DNA of 64,000 nt, taken from positions 124,001 through 188,000 of the forward strand of contig NZ_JARQZP010000003.1 in the NCBI RefSeq assembly GCF_029589055.1, read 5' to 3'. This document shows positions 53,589 through 62,537 of the stretch, in pieces (position 1 is the first letter of the stretch; every line of letters starts with the position of its first letter). A program made the position numbers and the translations under genes. This DNA is from Vibrio hannami (GTDB taxonomy: Bacteria; Pseudomonadota; Gammaproteobacteria; Enterobacterales; Vibrionaceae). The notes under the pieces are model-generated. The model was given only the letters and a program-made list of their open reading frames with translations. It did not search any database and had not been told where the DNA came from.

Positions 53589-54326
53589 TTGTTTGAGTCT
53601 TTTCTGATTATATTGCCTGTAGTTATGTTGGCGGCATTAGTTCGAGGATATGCAGGCTTCGGCTTTACTGCAATTGCTGTGGTTGGTATGAACTTTTTTC
53701 TTTCTCCGCAACAGAGTATTCCCGTAGTACTAGGGTTAGATGTACTTTGCAGTGTCGGCTTGTTGCGTCAGGCACGCCGTCAGGCCGATATAAGCACTTT
53801 TAAAGTTCTGACATTTGGCTCTGTTTTGGGCATACCAATCGGTCTCAGCCTATTATTTTTAATCCCCGAAGAGGTTTTGAAGCTACTTATCTGTATCGCG
53901 ATCTTGCTCTTCTCTATGGCACTTATCTTTGATTTTCGCCTTCGCAGTGCAGAAGGGATGGCGGCAAAGCTAAGTTTTGGAATGGCTAGCGGTGTCGGTA
54001 CAGCTGGTGCATCTGTAGGTGGCCCAGTAATTGTCTGCTACATGCTCTCGAGCCCCCTTACGCCAAGCGCGCAACGCGCCACCATGATCCTGTTTTTTAT
54101 TGTCAGCGAACTACTTGCACTGGTGGCATTGTTTGCTGGAGGTCTGGTAGATGTGCAAATTTTAACAATGCTAGCCAGCTTGCTTGTACCGACTATGTTG
54201 GTTGTTCGTATGGGGCAGTGGTTGTTTAACCGATACCCGCCTAAATCCCTAAAACATTTTGCTCTACCTATTATGGTGATGGTTTCCGTCCTTGGGATCA
54301 GCGCCTCTATTAAACAACTTATCTAG
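53589..54326 (+). CDS. isfE: TauE/SafE-family membrane exporter, probable isethionate exporter
   Basis: A 245-residue protein with about eight hydrophobic helices and the family pattern AALVRGYAGFGFTAIAV near the N-terminus, repeated loosely in the second half (GMASGVGTAGASVGGPVIV). It starts with TTG 53589, preceded by AAGG at ten bases; no ATG upstream fits. TauE/SafE proteins export sulfite, sulfoacetate or isethionate. With Tpa and an IsfD-like reductase in the same cluster and no xsc, export of isethionate (IsfE role) is the best inference. Confidence 0.7.
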   Translation: MFESFLIILPVVMLAALVRGYAGFGFTAIAVVGMNFFLSPQQSIPVVLGLDVLCSVGLLRQARRQADISTFKVLTFGSVLGIPIGLSLLFLIPEEVLKLLICIAILLFSMALIFDFRLRSAEGMAAKLSFGMASGVGTAGASVGGPVIVCYMLSSPLTPSAQRATMILFFIVSELLALVALFAGGLVDVQILTMLASLLVPTMLVVRMGQWLFNRYPPKSLKHFALPIMVMVSVLGISASIKQLI

Positions 54327-54371
54327 AGTTCAGGTGAGCTTTAAAGAATCTGGTTAAAAAGGAATTTTAAT

Positions 54372-55565
54372 ATGGAAATTGAATGTAAAACTGATATTCA
54401 CCCTGCATTAGTTGGTTCGCTGAGTAAATCCCCATCGGCGGAACGGATAATCAACTTTGGTCCCGGTCCAACATCCTTACCTAGAGAAGTTGAACAAAAG
54501 ATTGCAGATAGTTTTAATAAGCCGGAGCTAACCTCTCTTGCTTTGTCCCATCGGGCTCCAGAATTTCAGGTGATACTCGATAATGTTGTAGCGACCACTA
54601 GAAGAGTGATGAACATACCTGATGATTATGAGGTACTGTTTACACACGGAGGAGGGCATGGCCAGTTCGCAGCCGTTCCTCTTAACCTATGTCATGAAGA
54701 GTCTGATGTTGCTACCTATATTGTAAACGGTACATGGTCGGCTAGAGGAAGAGACGAGGCGCAAAAATATTGTCAGGTTGAAACCATCGATGGTAGTGAC
54801 CCTGATACTGGTGCTTTTACCACTTTCCCTACGCTGAAGGAAGAGGATATCAATCCTGAGAGTAAGTATATCTACCTTTGCTCTAATGAAACGGTAAACG
54901 GTATCGAGCTACATCGATTGCCGAAACTTCCACAATCACGCAGGCATATTCCCCTTATTGTTGATGCAAGCTCAGACTTTACCAGCAAACCTATTGACTG
55001 GCATGGCAACGGTGTTGGTGTGCTCTTTGCGTGTGCATCTAAGAACATTGGTCATCCGGGTCTAACTATGACCGTTATTCGTAAAGACCTAATTGGCCAG
55101 GGGAAAGCATCTCCTCTATGTCCGGGAGTTTTCAACTACACCACAAATAGTGAGGCTGGAAACTTATGGAATACACCGGCAACTTTCAACATTGAAGTTG
55201 TTGGCATCCTTATGAATTGGTTAGAGCAGAATGGTGGTGTGGAGACGAATGAGGCACGATCAATCGCAAAAGCACAGGCTCTATATGATGTTATCGATAG
55301 CTCTTTAGGCTTTTATGGTACACCAATCGAAGAGAAATCACTTCGAAGCAGGATGAATATCCCTTTTAATGTAAATGGGGGCAATGAAGAGCTGACAAAT
55401 AAATTTTTGATCCAGTGTTGGGAGAAGGGGCTTGTGGGCTTGCGTACTCTAACGCCATTTGGCGTGGGTGATTACCTAAGAGCAAGCTTGTACAACGGTG
55501 TTACTCAAGAAGACGTATCTGTTTTGGCTGACTTGATGATTGGTTTTGCTAAGGAATACGCTTAG
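54372..55565 (+). CDS. SerC-like class V aminotransferase with altered substrate site
   Basis: A 397-residue PLP enzyme clearly related to phosphoserine aminotransferase: FGPGPTSLP (about 28), SHRAPEF (about 55), CSNETVNGIEL (about 178), DASSDFTSKPIDW, and the Schiff-base Lys in ASKNIGHPGLT (about 225). The C-terminal GHRVVGGMRASIYN of SerC, which supplies His-Arg for the substrate phosphate, is here TPFGVGDYLRASLYN, so that His-Arg pair is lost. It therefore probably does not act on phosphoserine. Its place after the TauE-like gene (45-base gap, site AAAAAGGA) suggests a role with amine or amino-acid intermediates of taurine nitrogen use. Confidence 0.75.
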   Translation: MEIECKTDIHPALVGSLSKSPSAERIINFGPGPTSLPREVEQKIADSFNKPELTSLALSHRAPEFQVILDNVVATTRRVMNIPDDYEVLFTHGGGHGQFAAVPLNLCHEESDVATYIVNGTWSARGRDEAQKYCQVETIDGSDPDTGAFTTFPTLKEEDINPESKYIYLCSNETVNGIELHRLPKLPQSRRHIPLIVDASSDFTSKPIDWHGNGVGVLFACASKNIGHPGLTMTVIRKDLIGQGKASPLCPGVFNYTTNSEAGNLWNTPATFNIEVVGILMNWLEQNGGVETNEARSIAKAQALYDVIDSSLGFYGTPIEEKSLRSRMNIPFNVNGGNEELTNKFLIQCWEKGLVGLRTLTPFGVGDYLRASLYNGVTQEDVSVLADLMIGFAKEYA

Positions 55566-55590
55566 ATTAGAAGCTTTAGTTTCTATAAAA

Positions 55591-55615
55591 CTGTCCCTGC
55601 GCTCAGCAGGGACAG
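55591..55615. terminator. Terminator between SerC-like gene and ybiT
   Basis: CTGTCCCTGC/GCAGGGACAG perfect ten-base stem with a five-base loop. The T-rich flank is on the minus strand, so it mainly ends ybiT; it also sits 26 bases after the SerC-like stop. Confidence 0.8.
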
Positions 55616-55638
55616 AATAAAGTGACACTGGCTATTGA

Positions 55639-57234
55639 TTAACCCGTTAACCCTTGTTTCGCTAAATACTCATCGTAAGTGCCGTGGAAGTCATGGATGC
55701 CGTCTTCCTTAATCTCAAGGATACGTGTAGCGATAGACGAAACGAACTGGCGGTCGTGAGATACGAAGAACAAAGTACCCTTGTAGTTTTCAAGCGCAAG
55801 GTTCAGCGATTCAATCGATTCCATATCCATGTGGTTTGTCGGCTCATCCATCAGCAGTATGTTTGGTCTTTGCATAATCAGCTTACCGAAGAGCATTCTA
55901 CCTTGCTCACCACCAGAGATAACTTTCACTGACTTCTTGATATCGTTTTGTGAAAACAGCATGCGACCAAGGATACCGCGCACTACCTGCTCATCTTCAC
56001 CTTCGTTTTTCCACTGACCCATCCAGTCCAGTAGATTCATATCCATATCAAACTCATCGGCATGATCCTGAGCATAGAAACCGATATTGCTGTTTTCAGA
56101 CCACTTAACCATGCCGCCCATTGGTTCCATTGCACCAGCAAGCGTATTCAGAAAAGTGGATTTACCGATCCCGTTTTCACCGATAATCGCAATACGCTCA
56201 CCAACTTCTACCATAAGATCAACGCCATTGATCAGGATATTTTCGCCGTAACCTTGCTTCAGTCCTTCTACTTCAAGCGCATTTCGGAACAGTTCTTTTT
56301 CCTGCTCAAAACGGATAAACGGGGACTGGCGGCTTGATGGTTTCACTTCATCTAGCTGGATCTTATCCAGTTGCTTCTGGCGAGATGTCGCTTGTTTTGC
56401 TTTCGATGCGTTAGCAGAGAATCGGCTCACGAAGGTCTGAAGTTCCGCAATCTGAGCCTTTTTCTTCGCATTGTCTGCATGCAGGCGCTCACGAGCTTGC
56501 TCTGCTGCCGTCATGTATTCATCGTAATTACCCGTGAACATACGAAGCTCACCATAATCAAGGTCGGCCATGTGAGTACATACTGAGTTCAGGAAGTGAC
56601 GGTCGTGCGAGATGATGATCATAGTACAGTTACGCGCCAACAGGGTATCTTCCAGCCAGGCGATAGTATGCATATCCAGGTTGTTGGTTGGTTCGTCCAG
56701 AAGCATAATTTCCGGTTCGGCAAACAGTACCTGCGCCAATAGGACACGAACCTTAAGGCCAGGTGCTACTTCACTCATTAGCCCGAAATGCTGCTCTTCA
56801 GGGATACCAAGACCAAGTAACAGTTCACCTGCACGAGCTTCAGCAGAGTAGCCATCCATCTCCGCAAACTCGGTTTCAAGATCACCGACACGCATGCCGT
56901 CTTCGTCGGACATTTCTGGTAGAGAGTAGATGCGGTCACGTTCTTCTTTAATCGCCCACAACTCTTTATGGCCCATGATCACCGTATCAACAACGGTGTA
57001 CTCTTCGAATGCAAACTGGTCCTGACCAAGTTTTGCCATACGTTCATTAGGATCGCTTGATACTGTTCCAGCGGAAGGTTCAAGTTCACCACCTAGAATC
57101 TTCATAAAAGTGGATTTACCACTACCATTTGCGCCAATTAGACCGTAACGGTTTCCGTTACCAAATTTGACAGAAATGTTCTCAAACAGTGGCTTGTCGC
57201 CAAATTGCATGGTGATATTAGCTGTAGTTAACAC
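55639..57234 (-). CDS. ybiT: ABC-F family ATPase YbiT
   Basis: A 531-residue soluble protein with two ABC domains in tandem: Walker [10 protein letters not shown] (about 34) and GENGIGKST (about 352), Walker [15 protein letters not shown] and [14 protein letters not shown], and signature [12 protein letters not shown] in the second half. The linker between them is charged ([16 protein letters not shown]). Close in length and sequence to E. coli YbiT (530). ABC-F proteins bind the ribosome E site and modulate translation. Stand-alone gene with its own terminator. Confidence 0.93.
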   Translation of the reverse strand: MLTTANITMQFGDKPLFENISVKFGNGNRYGLIGANGSGKSTFMKILGGELEPSAGTVSSDPNERMAKLGQDQFAFEEYTVVDTVIMGHKELWAIKEERDRIYSLPEMSDEDGMRVGDLETEFAEMDGYSAEARAGELLLGLGIPEEQHFGLMSEVAPGLKVRVLLAQVLFAEPEIMLLDEPTNNLDMHTIAWLEDTLLARNCTMIIISHDRHFLNSVCTHMADLDYGELRMFTGNYDEYMTAAEQARERLHADNAKKKAQIAELQTFVSRFSANASKAKQATSRQKQLDKIQLDEVKPSSRQSPFIRFEQEKELFRNALEVEGLKQGYGENILINGVDLMVEVGERIAIIGENGIGKSTFLNTLAGAMEPMGGMVKWSENSNIGFYAQDHADEFDMDMNLLDWMGQWKNEGEDEQVVRGILGRMLFSQNDIKKSVKVISGGEQGRMLFGKLIMQRPNILLMDEPTNHMDMESIESLNLALENYKGTLFFVSHDRQFVSSIATRILEIKEDGIHDFHGTYDEYLAKQGLTG

Positions 57235-57337
57235 GAGCGTTCCTAATAAAAGTTATCCGGAAAATGTGACTGACTAACTGTCAGTACAAAAATGGAGCGG
57301 CATAGTAACAGTTTTCGTGATTTGCATCACGTAATAG

Positions 57338-58384
57338 TTACTGTGACAGGCAGTTTTTTTGCTCAAGCCACTTCTTGCGTTGAGCAGAGTCCTTAAATGT
57401 CCAGGCGATAAAGCGGCTCTTCTTCTGTCCTTGGCTCATCTCTTCGATGTGAACTTCAGTTGCCCCGGCTTTTTCAAGGTTTTTACGCATCCAACGCACG
57501 TTCTCTTTCTTAGATACTAAAGTTGAAAACCAAAGGACTTGCTCGGCAAAGACTTTGCTTTCAAAAGCCATATTTTTAATGAATGCAGCTTCTCCGCCGG
57601 GACACCAAAGCTCCGCTTTTTGACCGCCGAAGTTCAATTTCGCTTGTTTTCCTTTCATGTCTTGAACCGCACTTTGTCCTTTTTTCTTTTTGTTGGCGTT
57701 TAGGTTTTTGAGCTTACGGTCAGTGCCCTGCTGCGCTTCTTGAAGAGATTTATGAAAAGGAGGGTTACAAGTAGTGATGTGGTAGTACTCGCCTGGCTTG
57801 ATGATGTTTTTAAACAGGTAGCGGCTTTCACTTTGTAAACGGCATTCAATTTTGTTTTTTAGAACCGGGTTTCCTTTGGCAATAGTATTCGCAGTTTTTA
57901 CCGATATAGGATCAATATCACTACCGATGTAATTCCAGCCGTAATCAACTGCACCAACAATGGGATAAATACAGTTCGCGCCAACACCGATATCTAACGC
58001 ATTGACCTTTTTATGAGCCAGTTTACTGGATTCGTTTTCCAACAGAGAGGCAACACGATGGACATAGTCGGCACGTCCAGGTATAGGTGGGCAAAGGTAA
58101 CCTCTAGGTATATCCCACTCTTTAATCATATAGTGGTGTGCAAGCAGGGCTTTATTGAGCATCTTCACAGACTCAGGATCAGAAAAGTTAATGCTCTTCT
58201 CGCCCTTTGGATTTTTAATGATGTGTTTTTTTAACTCGGGTAACGAAGTCACTAAGGCATCAAAGTTGTATCGTCCACGATGCTTATTACTTTTGTGCAA
58301 TCCAACCGGTGTTTTCTTCGTAACTACCTTGGTTTGAGATTTGCTATTAGGCTTGTTTTGTGAAGTTGTCTGTGAACGATTCAT
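57338..58384 (-). CDS. rlmF: 23S rRNA (adenine(1618)-N6)-methyltransferase
   Basis: A 348-residue SAM-dependent methyltransferase of the RlmF/YbiN family. A basic, disordered N-terminus (about 1-35) precedes the domain beginning [12 protein letters not shown]; the catalytic NPPF motif is in [10 protein letters not shown] (about 207), with [13 protein letters not shown] as SAM-binding motif I. It methylates A1618 of 23S rRNA. It lies upstream of ybiT on the same strand with a 103-base gap. Confidence 0.92.
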   Translation of the reverse strand: MNRSQTTSQNKPNSKSQTKVVTKKTPVGLHKSNKHRGRYNFDALVTSLPELKKHIIKNPKGEKSINFSDPESVKMLNKALLAHHYMIKEWDIPRGYLCPPIPGRADYVHRVASLLENESSKLAHKKVNALDIGVGANCIYPIVGAVDYGWNYIGSDIDPISVKTANTIAKGNPVLKNKIECRLQSESRYLFKNIIKPGEYYHITTCNPPFHKSLQEAQQGTDRKLKNLNANKKKKGQSAVQDMKGKQAKLNFGGQKAELWCPGGEAAFIKNMAFESKVFAEQVLWFSTLVSKKENVRWMRKNLEKAGATEVHIEEMSQGQKKSRFIAWTFKDSAQRKKWLEQKNCLSQ

Positions 58385-58450
58385 AGATAGATAATGGGGC
58401 TAAAAAAGTGTTCTTGAGAGTGATTTGGAGGAGGAGTCTAGCAGATTTAC

Positions 58451-58480
58451 AGAAAGAAAGGAGGCTTAGTTCGCCTCCTT
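58451..58480 (-). terminator. Rho-independent terminator of the MDR gene
   Basis: Minus-strand stem AAGGAGGC/GCCTCCTT with a seven-base loop followed by TCTTTCT, 22 bases after the MDR stop. Confidence 0.75.
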
Positions 58481-58501
58481 GTCGTGTGTGAATAGGGTTA
58501 A

Positions 58502-59494
58502 TTAGTTTGAAGATACTGAAGCGACGATCTTGCCTACCGTTTTTTGTTCTCTCATCGCTTTAAGCGCGTCACCAACCTGTTCCAGTTTAATGACTTCTAA
58601 CTGAGGTATGGTGATTTTTCCTTTTTCTATCAGTTCAGATACCTTTGTTCCTGCAATGGTGATAGAGGATAAGCCTTTCTGACCGTTTACGTGTCCGGAA
58701 CCTAAGCTTAGCTGGTGGAAGCTTAAGCCTTTAAGAAATGCATCCGGATAGTTGGTTGGGTTCACTGTTGATACCAGTTCTACCATCTCACCTTCAAAAC
58801 CTAATACAGAAGCACAAATAACATCGTTCTCGCCACCCACGCAATCAAGAGAAACTTCTACACCCTGACCGTCAGTAATTTCTAGCACTTTGTTGATTAC
58901 ATCTTCGTTCCGGTAATCAATAACGTGTGTGGCGCCAAGGCCTGTTACATATTCATGTTTGGCCGCAGAACTAGTAGTGATGATGGTTTTTACACCGGCG
59001 ATTTTGGCCATTTGAATTGCAAAGCTGCCAACGCCACCTGCGCCACCTGCGATAAAGATAGAATCACGCTTCTCTATAGACAGTTTTCCAAATAGAGCCC
59101 GGTAAGCCGTCCAGGCTGCACAAGGTGTTGCAGCAGCAATTACTGCGCTCACATTTGGCTGCGCGGTGAGTGTTCTGGCATCTTGAATCGCGTATTCAGC
59201 AAAACCACCGTGTGCTCTGCGCATATTGCCGTGGTAAAGCACCTTGTCACCTACCTTCCACTGGGAAACCTTACCACCTACTGCGACAATCTCACCTGTG
59301 ACATCAAGGCCACCAACGAAATTATCATCCATATTGCTAACCATTCCGGTCCAAAAGTTAACTTTGGCATCGACTGGATTTAGACCAACCGCATTTACTT
59401 TCACCAGTACGTCGAATTCGGTTTCCAGTTCTGGAACGGGCAATTCTGCATATGTGAAGGTGTCTGACGCTTTCTGGTATGTGATTGCTTTCAT
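58502..59494 (-). CDS. Medium-chain (MDR) zinc-independent quinone oxidoreductase-like dehydrogenase
   Basis: A 330-residue MDR protein: GroES-like N-terminal domain (NAVGLNPVDAKVN, about 35; GLDVTGEIVAVG) and Rossmann cofactor domain with AGGAGGVGSFAIQMAK (about 150-165). The zinc ligands of alcohol dehydrogenases are missing, so it belongs with NADPH:quinone/enone reductases. Divergent from a LysR gene 140 bases away. Substrate unknown; detoxification of quinones or enals is usual for the family. Confidence 0.87.
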   Translation of the reverse strand: MKAITYQKASDTFTYAELPVPELETEFDVLVKVNAVGLNPVDAKVNFWTGMVSNMDDNFVGGLDVTGEIVAVGGKVSQWKVGDKVLYHGNMRRAHGGFAEYAIQDARTLTAQPNVSAVIAAATPCAAWTAYRALFGKLSIEKRDSIFIAGGAGGVGSFAIQMAKIAGVKTIITTSSAAKHEYVTGLGATHVIDYRNEDVINKVLEITDGQGVEVSLDCVGGENDVICASVLGFEGEMVELVSTVNPTNYPDAFLKGLSFHQLSLGSGHVNGQKGLSSITIAGTKVSELIEKGKITIPQLEVIKLEQVGDALKAMREQKTVGKIVASVSSN

Positions 59495-59634
59495 TTTTAT
59501 TTTCCTAACATTTATACGACAGAGCTAAAAGCTTTCTGGTTTCATGTGAATGGCTGAATATTACATTGTCTATGGTGAAAACAAAAATTATCAATTATTC
59601 TAAAGATAATAATTTTTAGTTATCAATTGCGATT

Positions 59635-60522
59635 ATGTTAAACCCAAACTGGCTAACCACTTTCAGGACTCTAATCGAAACGGGTCACTTTACAAAGACT
59701 GCAGAGAAGCTGTTTATGACTCAGCCGGGAGTGAGTCAGCATATCCGTAAGCTGGAGCAGGCATGTGGTCATGACTTAATCCGGCGCGATAAAAAGAGCT
59801 TTGAAATAACCGAGCAGGGGAGATTGGTGTATGAATATGCCAGTCAACTTGAACAGGCGGAAGCAGATTTACTCGAGAATTTAAACTTTGACGATCCTCA
59901 TTCTGGTCATTGCAGGCTTTCCTGCTCGGGTTCGTTAGCACTACTGCTATACTCTGGCTTATTGGAGTTGCAGTGTGAGCATTTAGGATTAGTTGTGCAC
60001 TTAGAAGCTGCCCCTAATAAGAAGATTCTTAATGAAATCATAGATGGTGATATCGACTTAGGGATTGTGACGCATGTTCCTAATCCGAGCCTCTTCGATA
60101 TCGAAAAAATAGGAAGTGAGGTGCTTTGTCTCGTGTATCCATCTAACAAAAATATTGGAGAGGATATATCTGAGTCATTAGTTAATATGGGGCTGATAAG
60201 GCACCCGGATGTTATGCACTACTTATCGCTATATGCTGCCCAGTGTGGAGTGGAGGGCATCAAAGCGATGGAGCTAGATGATGTGCCTGCCTCTGGTTAT
60301 GTGAATCAGCTTAATCAAATATTGCTTCCTGTATCCAAAGGATTAGGGTTTACGGTATTACCCCAAAGTGCGATTGAGAAGTTTGAGCACAATGAAAAGC
60401 TAAAGGTGTACCAGCCAAATCGTGAAGTGAGTGAGACGTTGTATCTGGTTAGGAAGCGCAACCGGGAGTTACCAGCACGCTTTGCAACGATAATTCAGAA
60501 GTTAAAAGCAATATTGTGTTAA
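59635..60522 (+). CDS. LysR-family regulator (divergent to MDR oxidoreductase)
   Basis: A 295-residue LysR regulator. Helix-turn-helix FRTLIETGHFTKTAEKLFMT (about 10-29), with QPGVSQHIRKLEQA as recognition helix and linker. It is divergent from the MDR gene; the shared region contains the short dyad ATTATC-N12-GATAAT (59587-59610). It likely controls the oxidoreductase in response to its substrate. Confidence 0.89.
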   Translation: MLNPNWLTTFRTLIETGHFTKTAEKLFMTQPGVSQHIRKLEQACGHDLIRRDKKSFEITEQGRLVYEYASQLEQAEADLLENLNFDDPHSGHCRLSCSGSLALLLYSGLLELQCEHLGLVVHLEAAPNKKILNEIIDGDIDLGIVTHVPNPSLFDIEKIGSEVLCLVYPSNKNIGEDISESLVNMGLIRHPDVMHYLSLYAAQCGVEGIKAMELDDVPASGYVNQLNQILLPVSKGLGFTVLPQSAIEKFEHNEKLKVYQPNREVSETLYLVRKRNRELPARFATIIQKLKAILC

Positions 60523-60636
60523 AACGGTAACGCATAATAAAATTTATTACTTGATACACGCCTTGGCCGCATGGATCAACTGATTGAATATCAATAAGCT
60601 TTATTCTCATCAAGTAGCCAAATCAAATATATATTC

Positions 60637-60665
60637 TTGACACAACATCTGCCTTAATAGATATT
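60637..60665 (+). promoter_or_regulatory. Sigma-70-like promoter of the copper-efflux operon
   Basis: TTGACA (60637-60642), 17 bases, then GATATT (60660-60665), 31 bases before the start of the Cys-rich small protein gene. A CusR-type box was not recognised. Confidence 0.4.
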
Positions 60666-60696
60666 TACAGTGTTTTGCAGAATTTAAGAGTTTGTG

Positions 60697-61077
60697 ATGC
60701 GACAAAAAATGCGCACAATTTGGGTAACAGTACTGACGTTAGTGGCTATCATGCTCTCTAACGTGGTAAATAGTGCTCCTCTTATGCCTTTGCAAATGCT
60801 CGCAGGCTCTCAAATGAGCATGTCAACGAACATTGGTGATTCACACTGCACCTCCTCCCATGAAAGTGTCTCTAATGAACAGCAAGAGTGTTGTGATGGA
60901 GACAGTATGACCTCCGAACATCAATGTTGTTACAGCAGTTGCGTCACCAGCTATTCAGTTATCACCACACCAAACTATGAGTTGTCGCAAACCTCAGATC
61001 TCGTTCTTATCTCAAAAGATCCAATAAGTCGCGTCAGTTCTATCGCCAGCGCTCTATTTCGGCCACCCATCGCTTAA
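60697..61077 (+). CDS. Small exported Cys/His/Met-rich protein, CopL-like
   Basis: A 126-residue protein with a signal peptide (cleavage near VNSA, residue 26-29) and a mature region rich in metal ligands: SQMSMS, GDSHCTSSHES, ECCDGDSM, EHQCCYSSCVTSY. Start ATG 60697 (site AAGAG) is preferred to GTG 60694. Similar Cys/His clusters occur in small CopL-like or DUF2946-like proteins before copper-resistance genes. It probably binds Cu(I)/Ag(I) in the periplasm. It opens the Cus-type operon. Confidence 0.65.
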   Translation: MRQKMRTIWVTVLTLVAIMLSNVVNSAPLMPLQMLAGSQMSMSTNIGDSHCTSSHESVSNEQQECCDGDSMTSEHQCCYSSCVTSYSVITTPNYELSQTSDLVLISKDPISRVSSIASALFRPPIA

Positions 61078-61086
61078 ATTCCATCG

Positions 61087-61103
61087 GATGACCTAAGGTC
61101 ATC
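61087..61103 (+). other. Short hairpin before cusC-like gene
   Basis: GATGACCT-A-AGGTCATC dyad followed by ATTTTCGTTT. Possible partial terminator or processing site between the small metal-binding gene and the outer-membrane gene. Confidence 0.35.
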
Positions 61104-61199
61104 ATTTTCGTTTCACGCGGTTTTTCCGTGTGCCTTGTTCTATTTGCAAACTATTGGTTTCGGCTAACTGTTTGCATCAGTAAACGATTGGAATTAAAA

Positions 61200-62537
61200 G
61201 TGAAAATTAAACCAGTTGCGTTAGCACTTGTATTGAATGCGGTGTTGACACCTTCCTATGCCAGTGAAGGTCAATTTACTTTAAATAACATTATTGAGCT
61301 CGCGGTTGCCCGTGATCAGGGACTCATTCAGCTCAACTCACAAGCCCTTTCACTCAAGGAAACCGGTGTTGCCAGCGCAACCTTGATGGACCCGAAGGTA
61401 AAGTTTGGTGTAGGTGGCCTACCTGTCGACAGTTTTAAGTTCGATGAAGATGCCATGACCAACATTTCTGTTGGTCTGTCTCAGCAGTTCAGCCGTGGCG
61501 CGACACTCGATTTATCCAAAAAACAATATGAACAGCAAGCTCAGGTTATCAGTTATCAGGCGGAGCTGCGAAAGCTTGATATCGCTAGAGGCATTACTCA
61601 GCTGTGGATAGAGCTTAAATACTTGATTCGAGCAAAAGAGCTTACTGAAGAAATACGTGGACTCATGCTGGAAATGAGCCAGTTCATAGAGACCAACTAC
61701 TCCCTCGGCAAAAGTGAAACGCAAGACTTGCTTTATGCAGAGCTTCAGGTCAGTCAACTCGACGAGAAGCTCCAGAAAAATCGGCAAATGCAGCAGCGTA
61801 TTCGTGCTCAACTCTCTGAGTGGGTAGAACCAAAATACGTTCAAGAAGCTAAGCTAGATGCCTCTCTTGAAAGCCACTGGCAGTCATTGCTCGATATCGA
61901 CAAGGTGACTGACTCTAACTCGACGGAGTATTTTGATTTGCTTGTCTCTCACCCAAGAGTTAAAGCCGCAGAACAAAATATACAAAGTAAGGAAACTCAA
62001 GTGTCTATCGCTGAGCAATCTTACACTCCTCAATTCGGTGTTGAAGTGGCGTATGCCTACAGACAGGCGAATGGAATGGATGGTCAGCCAGCATCGGATT
62101 TAGTCAGCGCTTATCTGACCATGGATATTCCCCTGTTCACCAATAAAAAACAAGACCGAAAATACGCAGCGGCTCAACATCAGGTTGGCGCAGCTAAGTC
62201 TCAAAAAGATCTCCTTCTGGTTCAGATGAATGCCAGAGTCAATACCCTGATTTCCGATAAACATAATCTGGAAGAGCGTATTCAGCGCTACCAAAAAGTA
62301 CTTGTCAAACAAGCGAAAGAGCGCACTCAGGCAACCGAACGTGGATATGAAAACAATACAGCTCCGTTTGGTGAACTCATAACCGCAGCCAGAGATGAGC
62401 TCATGATCGCCAAAGAACAGGCGCGGCTAATGGCCGATCTGAATAGCACCCAAAATGAACTTGCCTATGTTCTTAACCAATATGACCAGAATATCATCGA
62501 ACTAAGCGCAGCTTATGAGCTTGAGGAGAACAATTAA
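61200..62537 (+). CDS. Outer-membrane efflux channel, TolC/CusC family
   Basis: A 445-residue TolC-family protein starting at GTG 61200 with a signal peptide (MKIKPVALALVLNAVLTPSYAS). Long amphipathic helices rich in Glu/Gln/Lys follow, in the two-repeat pattern of outer-membrane factors (LIQLNSQALSLKE in the first half, HPRVKAAEQNIQSKETQVSIAEQ in the second). It lacks the lipobox of E. coli CusC. It would form the exit duct of a tripartite RND metal pump. Its stop overlaps the start of the CusB-like gene (TAATG). Confidence 0.87.
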   Translation: MKIKPVALALVLNAVLTPSYASEGQFTLNNIIELAVARDQGLIQLNSQALSLKETGVASATLMDPKVKFGVGGLPVDSFKFDEDAMTNISVGLSQQFSRGATLDLSKKQYEQQAQVISYQAELRKLDIARGITQLWIELKYLIRAKELTEEIRGLMLEMSQFIETNYSLGKSETQDLLYAELQVSQLDEKLQKNRQMQQRIRAQLSEWVEPKYVQEAKLDASLESHWQSLLDIDKVTDSNSTEYFDLLVSHPRVKAAEQNIQSKETQVSIAEQSYTPQFGVEVAYAYRQANGMDGQPASDLVSAYLTMDIPLFTNKKQDRKYAAAQHQVGAAKSQKDLLLVQMNARVNTLISDKHNLEERIQRYQKVLVKQAKERTQATERGYENNTAPFGELITAARDELMIAKEQARLMADLNSTQNELAYVLNQYDQNIIELSAAYELEENN

